From the NCBI GenBank assembly GCA_001595915.1, contig LSSG01000075.1, forward strand, positions 1 to 53,493: a DNA stretch of 53,493 nt. Direction: 5' to 3'. Positions 47,504-53,493 of the stretch are shown piece by piece. The translations under genes were made by a program, and so were the position numbers. Numbering within the stretch: the first letter of the stretch is position 1; the number at the start of each line of letters is the position of its first letter. The notes under the pieces were generated by a model. It was not told the origin of the DNA, made no database searches, and worked only from the letters and a program-made list of their open reading frames with translations. The DNA comes from Thermoplasmatales archaeon SG8-52-3. GTDB lineage: Archaea; Thermoplasmatota; E2; DHVEG-1.

Positions 47504-49537
47504 TTATTTATTAAAAATCTCCCTTAATGGGATATAAAATATAAGAAGAGCGATAAACAACCATAAAATAAGACCTGGAAAAATAGGTGGAAATTCAAAC
47601 ATTACAATATTTAATCCTGCAATTATAATGAATGCAACAATTACTCCAGTTAGGGCCTCTCCTGCAATAAGACCTGCAGTAAACAAAAGACCTGTTCGAA
47701 TAATTCTATCTTTTGGTTTTACCTCTGTTTGTTTAATTGCAAGTTCCCACTCACTTGCTTGTTCATCTTTGTCAGATCCAAATTCTTTTAAAACAATTTT
47801 ATTGGTAATATATCTAATAACCCCGCCACAAAAAATTGGAGTTCCAAGAGTAAAAGGAAGGTAGATCCCTATAGCAACAGGTAGCACTGGTACATTGATT
47901 AATATTAGAATAAATGCAAGTACCATTCCAGCAAGGACAAACGGCCATACCATCTCCCCACCAAGAACACCGCGAACAACACCACTCATTAGAAATGCTT
48001 GAGGAGCAGGAAGATTAGTACTCCCAATAGTATATGCTTTGTGAAGGGCAGATACAACAATTGCAAGAACAGGTGCTGCTGCAATTATTCCAACTAGTTC
48101 TGCTAATTGCTGTTTATAGGGTGTTGCCCCTATCATTTGACCTGCTGTCATTGACTGAAGTACATCTCCAGAAATTGCAGCACAACAAGCAATTACTGCA
48201 GCAATAAGTAAAGCAATTCCATATGCACCAACATTTCCTGACATTCCAAATCCAAGTAGAATCAAACTTGTCAAAAGTAAAACAGAAACTGTCACCCCAG
48301 ATGTTGGATTATTTGATGAACCAACAAGACCTGCCATATAACCTGCTATTGCACTTGCAATGAATGCAAATAAAATTGCAAATACTGCCATTATACCAGA
48401 TACAACAAAATTATCTGATATCCAAACATAGACAAGAAAAACAGGTATTGTTAATACACCAATTGTTAAAAACACATATTTGAAATTTAAATCTTGATCA
48501 GTTCTTTTTTTTGCTTGAGATTGACCGTTCTTGATACCAGTAATAGCTTCTCTTATTCCATCAGCAAGATTATGTCGAAGTTTAAAAATTGTCCATAACC
48601 CACCAACAACCATTGCACCTACACCAATATATCGAATATAGTCTTCCCAGATTTTATAAAAGCCCCAAATAAGCTTGCCAGAATCAAAATTCCCACCTGT
48701 AAAACCCATAGCATCAGATATTTGTTCAGGTGTAATAGGTATTGGAATCCCCACTGCAAGAGCAATTAAGGGTGCAATTATAACCCATCCAAGAAGTCCT
48801 CCTACAAAAACATATGAAGCAATTCTTGGACCTATTATCCAACCTACTCCAAGGAGAGCAGGTGAAGTTGCAATCCCACCATAAAATAAACCTGTATTTT
48901 CCCCTCCACCAATATTGAATTTTCCAAAATTGAATATGCCATGAATTTTACCTTGAATTGCATGAAGACCGACTTGTGCAAATTTTAAAGATGCCCCAAT
49001 AATACTACCCAAAAGAAGCCATATGCCACTTGAACTTGCATCTTTATTCTTATTTGAAGTTTCATCACCAACAGTTGTTGTAAGAACAGCTGCGACAGCA
49101 ACACCTTCAGGAAAAGGGAGATCTGTTTTTATAATCAAAGCACGTCTAAGTGAAACCATCCATAAAACACCAAGTATACCACCTAAAGCAGCAACAATTG
49201 TTGTTTCAAGATAGTGAATATCTTTCCATGCTTCAAGTAGTAACATTGCTGGAATTGTGAAAATTACTCCAGCAGCAAGGGCAGTTCCCGCTGCAGCTCC
49301 CATCATTCCAATGTTTACCTCTAGAATTGTTCCTTTCAGGGGTTTTAGTAAGGCAAAAGCCATCACAGCACCAGGTATTGCAGCTGATATAGTCATTCCT
49401 GCATATAGGCCAAAATAAGCATTGGCCGATCCTAACACAATTGCAAGAAGTGCACCAATTAATACTGCTTTTATTGTTAGCTCTGGGATTATTGTTTTTG
49501 CTGGAATAAAGGAATTAAAGTTTTCTCTTGATGACAT
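47504..49537 (-). CDS. OPT-family oligopeptide transporter
   Basis: Polytopic; GSANAYFGLYAGMTISAAIPGAVMAFALLK, LPFPEGVAVAAVL. Confidence 0.92.
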   Translation of the reverse strand: MSSRENFNSFIPAKTIIPELTIKAVLIGALLAIVLGSANAYFGLYAGMTISAAIPGAVMAFALLKPLKGTILEVNIGMMGAAAGTALAAGVIFTIPAMLLLEAWKDIHYLETTIVAALGGILGVLWMVSLRRALIIKTDLPFPEGVAVAAVLTTTVGDETSNKNKDASSSGIWLLLGSIIGASLKFAQVGLHAIQGKIHGIFNFGKFNIGGGENTGLFYGGIATSPALLGVGWIIGPRIASYVFVGGLLGWVIIAPLIALAVGIPIPITPEQISDAMGFTGGNFDSGKLIWGFYKIWEDYIRYIGVGAMVVGGLWTIFKLRHNLADGIREAITGIKNGQSQAKKRTDQDLNFKYVFLTIGVLTIPVFLVYVWISDNFVVSGIMAVFAILFAFIASAIAGYMAGLVGSSNNPTSGVTVSVLLLTSLILLGFGMSGNVGAYGIALLIAAVIACCAAISGDVLQSMTAGQMIGATPYKQQLAELVGIIAAAPVLAIVVSALHKAYTIGSTNLPAPQAFLMSGVVRGVLGGEMVWPFVLAGMVLAFILILINVPVLPVAIGIYLPFTLGTPIFCGGVIRYITNKIVLKEFGSDKDEQASEWELAIKQTEVKPKDRIIRTGLLFTAGLIAGEALTGVIVAFIIIAGLNIVMFEFPPIFPGLILWLFIALLIFYIPLREIFNK

Positions 49538-49651
49538 TGTATTCGCATAATTAATTATTATTTTCAGCTATTTAAAATAATCGTATTTATATATATTTCA
49601 AATCTAATATTAAGAAAATAATAAATAATAAAGAGATTGAATTTTATTAAA

Positions 49652-50509
49652 TCATTCAATCAGATCAGCAATATCAGTTGGAAATTTAGCTACCTTTACA
49701 CCTGCTTTTTCAAAGGCTTTTATCTTTGATTCAGCAGTTCCCTTACCTCGTGCAATAATTGCTCCTGCATGGCCCATTCTTTTACCAGGTGGAGCAGTTC
49801 TACCTGCAATAAATGCATAAACAGGTTTTGAAATATGTTCCTTGATATGTTCTGCGGCCTCCTCTTCAGCAGTACCACCAATCTCGCCAACTAAAACAAT
49901 TGACTTTGTCTCAGAATCTTTTTCAAATGCATTAAGTGAATCAATAAATGTAGTACCAATAATTGGATCTCCACCAAGCCCAACACAGGTGCTCTGTCCA
50001 ATTCCTTTTTCAGTAAGTGAATTTACTATCTCATAAGTTAATGTTCCACTTCTACTTGCTACACCAACATAACCCTCCTTGAATATCTGGCCTGGTAGAA
50101 TACCAATTTTTGTTTTACCAGGACTTGCAATGCCTGGGCAATTCGGTCCAATTAATACTGCACCCTTATATTTGCTATAATGAACAAATTCCATTGCATC
50201 ATGAAATGGGATATTTTCAGTAATCACTACAATTGTCTTAATTCCTGCATCAAGTGACTCAAAAACTGCATCTTTTGCAAAGCGGGCTGGTACCAAAATT
50301 AGAGACGTATTTGCTCCTGTTTCAGATACACCGTCAAAAACATCGTTAAATATTGGAACCCCTTCAACTTCTTGACCACCTTTTCCAGGAGTTACACCAG
50401 CAACAACATTTGTTCCAAACTCTTTCATAGCACCGATATGAAATACTCCCTGGTGACCAGTTGCGCCTTGAACTAAAACCTTACTACTTTTATCTGCAAA
50501 AATCGCCAT
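49652..50509 (-). CDS. sucD: Succinyl-CoA synthetase alpha subunit
   Basis: [41 protein letters not shown] (catalytic His). Confidence 0.95.
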   Translation of the reverse strand: MAIFADKSSKVLVQGATGHQGVFHIGAMKEFGTNVVAGVTPGKGGQEVEGVPIFNDVFDGVSETGANTSLILVPARFAKDAVFESLDAGIKTIVVITENIPFHDAMEFVHYSKYKGAVLIGPNCPGIASPGKTKIGILPGQIFKEGYVGVASRSGTLTYEIVNSLTEKGIGQSTCVGLGGDPIIGTTFIDSLNAFEKDSETKSIVLVGEIGGTAEEEAAEHIKEHISKPVYAFIAGRTAPPGKRMGHAGAIIARGKGTAESKIKAFEKAGVKVAKFPTDIADLIE

Positions 50510-50516
50510 ATTTTAT

Positions 50517-51617
50517 TCACCTCGCTAAATCAGAAGATTTCTGAGCTGCATCCTGAAGCGTTGTTCCAGTAATAAGTCCAGCATCCTTTAAAATATCCTT
50601 TGCTTGATCTTCATTACAACCTTTTATACGAGTAATAACGGGGCAATCAATTCCTTCCTTGGTAATTACTTCTTTAACACCTTTAGCAACAGTATCACAT
50701 CTAGTTATTCCACCAAATAAATTTAGAAAAATAACTTTTGGTTTTGCCTTTTTCATAAGGCTAAATGCTTGTTTTACTTTTTCAGGATCATCAGTTCCGC
50801 CAAGATCCAAAAAGACACCACCTTTACCATTATAGTTTGTCAGTGCATCAAGAGTGGCCATTGTAAGACCTGCACCATTTGCTATAACACCAATGTTTCC
50901 ATCAAGTTGAATAAAAGCAATTCCTTTTTCCTTTGCATCCTTTTCAAGAGGAGTTAATTCCACAATCTCAGGTTCTATATCCGTATGTCTATACATAGCA
51001 TCATCATTTATATTTACCTTTGAATCTAGTGCCATTACTCCGCCGTCTTTTTTAATAATTAGAGGATTTATCTCAACAAGTTCACAATCATATTCCCTAA
51101 ATAATTTGTAAATTTTTGAAATAACCTTGGCAACCTCTTTTCCATCTTCTTTTTCTAACTTGAGTTTAGAAACAATTCCACGAACATGAAATGGTTGGAT
51201 ACCAATCAAGGGATTTACCCATTCCTTGAAAATTTTTTCATCAGGAACACTTTCAATATCCATTCCACCCTCTACACTTGCCATAATAAGAGGCATTCTT
51301 TTAGAGCGGTCAAGAGTAATGCTTAGATATAACTCCTTTTTTATATCGACTTTTTCTTCAGCAAGGACCTTTCTTACAGTATAACCCTTAATATCCATTC
51401 CCATAATTTTTGAAAATTTTTCTTTTGCATCCTTTAGATTTTCCGCTGATTTAATACCTCCTGCCTTACCACGGCCTCCTATTGGTACTTGTGCCTTAAG
51501 AACAAAAGGAAAATTCAAACCAGAAAAATCATTTATATCTTTTACTAGCCTGCCATTTGGAACTGCTATTCCATATTTATCAAACAGTTCCTTCCCCCTA
51601 TACTCAAAAAGTTTCAT
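50517..51617 (-). CDS. sucC: Succinyl-CoA synthetase beta subunit
   Basis: ATP-grasp PFVLKAQVPIGGRGKAGGIK, LEINPL-type VEINPLII, NLFGGITRCD. Confidence 0.95.
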   Translation of the reverse strand: MKLFEYRGKELFDKYGIAVPNGRLVKDINDFSGLNFPFVLKAQVPIGGRGKAGGIKSAENLKDAKEKFSKIMGMDIKGYTVRKVLAEEKVDIKKELYLSITLDRSKRMPLIMASVEGGMDIESVPDEKIFKEWVNPLIGIQPFHVRGIVSKLKLEKEDGKEVAKVISKIYKLFREYDCELVEINPLIIKKDGGVMALDSKVNINDDAMYRHTDIEPEIVELTPLEKDAKEKGIAFIQLDGNIGVIANGAGLTMATLDALTNYNGKGGVFLDLGGTDDPEKVKQAFSLMKKAKPKVIFLNLFGGITRCDTVAKGVKEVITKEGIDCPVITRIKGCNEDQAKDILKDAGLITGTTLQDAAQKSSDLAR

Positions 51618-51635
51618 GGAAACCTGAATGCAAAT

Positions 51636-52724
51636 TCATATATTTAATAGCTTTTTAACCCAGAAATCACAACCAACAATCTTACCTGCAAAAGGGGCAA
51701 ACTTGAAATCTTTAATAATTGCTAAAGTACTTAGGCTATATGTTCTAATAATGGGATCTTCTGCAATCCATTGATTTTCTTTTAAAATTTGAAATATCTG
51801 CATTTGATCTGTTTTATAATGGTCATAATCTTTGTATATTGAAATCATAACAGCTTCAAATCTTCTACTAGCAAAAAAAACAGTAGAATTACTCATTAAA
51901 GATGCTGCCTCATCGTCATCTAAGTTTGGTGGATTGCGCGGGTCAAATCTTATATGATAAAATCCTAAAATTTCAAAACCTAGTTTTATAAAATTTGGAA
52001 TAATTAATTTGCTCATAAGATTTGTATCCTCAAATTTCCTTCTTAAACGAGAAATAGTATGTCTAGAAACTCCTAAATCTCTACCAATTTCACTATCAGC
52101 TAGGTCAGGATAGCTAATTAACATACAATATGCATTTTTTTCTGTATCCGAAAATATACTTGTTTCTTTGTTACCAAAATTAATATTCTCAATTTGTTGT
52201 TCTTCTTTAAATTCTAAACCGAAATAATAATTAAGTAACGGACCAAAATCAAAAAAGCGATATATTTTACTAATTTCAAAAGGAAAAACTACCATATTTG
52301 GGTATTCCTCTTCTAAAAGTCCACGTCCCCCAAATGTTTGTGTCCTTATATCATTAATTCTCCCAATTGTTGCATAATCTTTTGATAGACTTAAAGAAAA
52401 ACCCTTATCTTGTTCACCCACTGAAAAAAATATTTCATCAAAAACTTCAATTGCTTCCTCAGTGATCACAACTCTTTCTGGTAGTGGAATTAACAAACTA
52501 AATTGGGAATAAATCACCACAAGCATTTCACAGCCCATACTTTGAAGTTTGGGAATTATCAATTTTTTAACATATTCATTATTTTTTAAACGTAATCTTA
52601 TCGATGTTACTGTTGAGTGTTTCAAATCAAGTTTCTTGGATAGTTCTTTATCTGTCATACTTGGAAATTTTACTAGTCCATATAGTACCAATTTTTCCCG
52701 TTTTGTTAATTCAAATTGATACAT
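51636..52724 (-). CDS. Transcription regulator with duplicated HTH halves (start corrected)
   Basis: LTKREKLVLYGLVKFPSMTDKELSKKLDLKHSTVTSIRLRL and SDTEKNAYCMLISYPDLADSEIGRDLGVSRHTISRLRRKF; TATA-like gtataaata about 26 nt upstream of ATG at 52724. Confidence 0.82.
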   Translation of the reverse strand: MYQFELTKREKLVLYGLVKFPSMTDKELSKKLDLKHSTVTSIRLRLKNNEYVKKLIIPKLQSMGCEMLVVIYSQFSLLIPLPERVVITEEAIEVFDEIFFSVGEQDKGFSLSLSKDYATIGRINDIRTQTFGGRGLLEEEYPNMVVFPFEISKIYRFFDFGPLLNYYFGLEFKEEQQIENINFGNKETSIFSDTEKNAYCMLISYPDLADSEIGRDLGVSRHTISRLRRKFEDTNLMSKLIIPNFIKLGFEILGFYHIRFDPRNPPNLDDDEAASLMSNSTVFFASRRFEAVMISIYKDYDHYKTDQMQIFQILKENQWIAEDPIIRTYSLSTLAIIKDFKFAPFAGKIVGCDFWVKKLLNI

Positions 52725-52812
52725 GTTATTAATAATGTGCATTATGTATAAATACTTTGTTCTCAATTTAACGAAAATTAAACAAAAAAACGATAATAAG
52801 AGCAAAAAAACA

Positions 52813-52827
52813 TTGATAAGTTATCAA
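52813..52827. repeat. Perfect palindrome TTGATAA-g-TTATCAA in divergent promoter
   Basis: Read directly. Confidence 0.88.
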
Positions 52828-52910
52828 AATATTGAAATTACATCAATAAAATGTTATTATGATATTTTACCAAAAACTATATAAAATATTAGTTACATAT
52901 ATTTTTTGTA

Positions 52911-53039
52911 ATGGGAGGAGCCATCTTGGCAAGAATCCATATGGATTATAAGATACCTGGAGGTATTATAATCATAAAAAATCTTAATAGATTTTTTCCT
53001 AGCATTTTTAAAAATATTTCAAAATTTTATGGAGATTAA
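52911..53039 (+). CDS. Candidate small ORF upstream of SdhB-like gene (ATG 52911 or SD-linked TTG 52926)
   Basis: MGGAILARIHMDYKIPGGIIIIKNLNRFFPSIFKNISKFYGD*, gggaggag before TTG, ends 3 nt before next ATG. Confidence 0.4.
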   Translation: MGGAILARIHMDYKIPGGIIIIKNLNRFFPSIFKNISKFYGD

Positions 53040-53042
53040 ACC

Positions 53043-53493
53043 ATGATTAAAGAAGGGCAAGTCCTCATGGAAAAGTCAAAAACATCAAAAGCAAAGGATA
53101 TTAAAGAAAAAGAAGGAACGGTTGAAGTTTTTATAATGGGAAAAAGCTACAAGGTTCCTGCAGGCCTTACAATAATGAAAGCTTTAGAATATGCAGGATA
53201 TCGATATATCAGAGGATGTGGATGTAGAGCTGGTTTTTGTGGTGCATGCTCAACTATTTATAGGAAAGAGGATGAACAAAAATTAGGTTTTGATCTTGCA
53301 TGTCAAAAAGTTGTAGAAGATAAAATGTATCTTGTTCAACTTCCATTTGTTCCTGCATCAAAAGCAGAATATGATATAGATAAGATTGTACCAAAAGAGA
53401 GTACAATAATGGAAATATACCCTGAAATTGCTCGCTGTGTGTCTTGTAATACTTGTACTAAATCCTGCCCTCAAGATATTGAGGTAATGAAAT
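53043..53493 (+). CDS. SdhB/FrdB-like (2Fe-2S + 4Fe-4S) iron-sulfur protein, truncated at window end
   Basis: RGCGCRAGFCGACSTIY 2Fe-2S motif and CVSCNTCTKSCPQDI 4Fe-4S motif, preceded by ggag. Confidence 0.85.
   Translation, partial: MIKEGQVLMEKSKTSKAKDIKEKEGTVEVFIMGKSYKVPAGLTIMKALEYAGYRYIRGCGCRAGFCGACSTIYRKEDEQKLGFDLACQKVVEDKMYLVQLPFVPASKAEYDIDKIVPKESTIMEIYPEIARCVSCNTCTKSCPQDIEVMK

Noticed and set aside
47628-49214. Plus-strand ORFs over the OPT transporter
   Set aside because: Antisense translations of hydrophobic repeats, not gene-like.
1-53493. CRISPR arrays, transposons, tRNA/rRNA genes, prophage
   Set aside because: I saw no regularly spaced direct repeats, transposase or integrase motifs, or tRNA-like GGTTCRANTCC segments. 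A tRNAscan/Infernal run would be needed to be certain.

Overview
AT-rich archaeal chromosomal window. I found no rRNA, tRNA, CRISPR array or transposase. The gene content resembles a Thermoplasmatota-like, peptide-fermenting archaeon, but that is inference. The centre (about 8.6-25.8 kb) is an extended archaellum island. It holds four archaellin genes in a row, with the fourth on its own promoter and apparently lacking a canonical start codon. A convergent flaC/flaD-E/flaF/flaG/flaH/flaI/flaI'/flaJ operon carries two tandem FlaI ATPases. The island also has an archaellin whose ORF begins with an extra ~70-aa Sm-like domain, a divergent archaellin-like gene facing it, a PAS-coiled-coil-PAS protein and a repeat-built long coiled-coil protein. 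Flanking genes include a PfkA-type phosphofructokinase with PPi-type active-site residues, an SSS symporter overlapping an Ntn-hydrolase/PQQ-propeller protein, CBS proteins, an Hjc-like nuclease, UspA, a CoaBC/pantoate kinase pair and a split MgtE-like transporter with PhoU/TrkA_C subunits. Further right are POR with a thiamine-binding MTH1187-family protein, an unknown protein + homoserine dehydrogenase + AOR + aminotransferase operon, an OPT transporter, SucCD, a duplicated-HTH regulator and an SdhB-like Fe-S protein cut by the window end. The strongest leads are the Sm-like-archaellin fusion with its inverted-repeat-rich divergent promoter, the tandem FlaI pair, the putative AUU-start archaellin with a structured leader, and the perfect hairpin + T-tract after flaB3.
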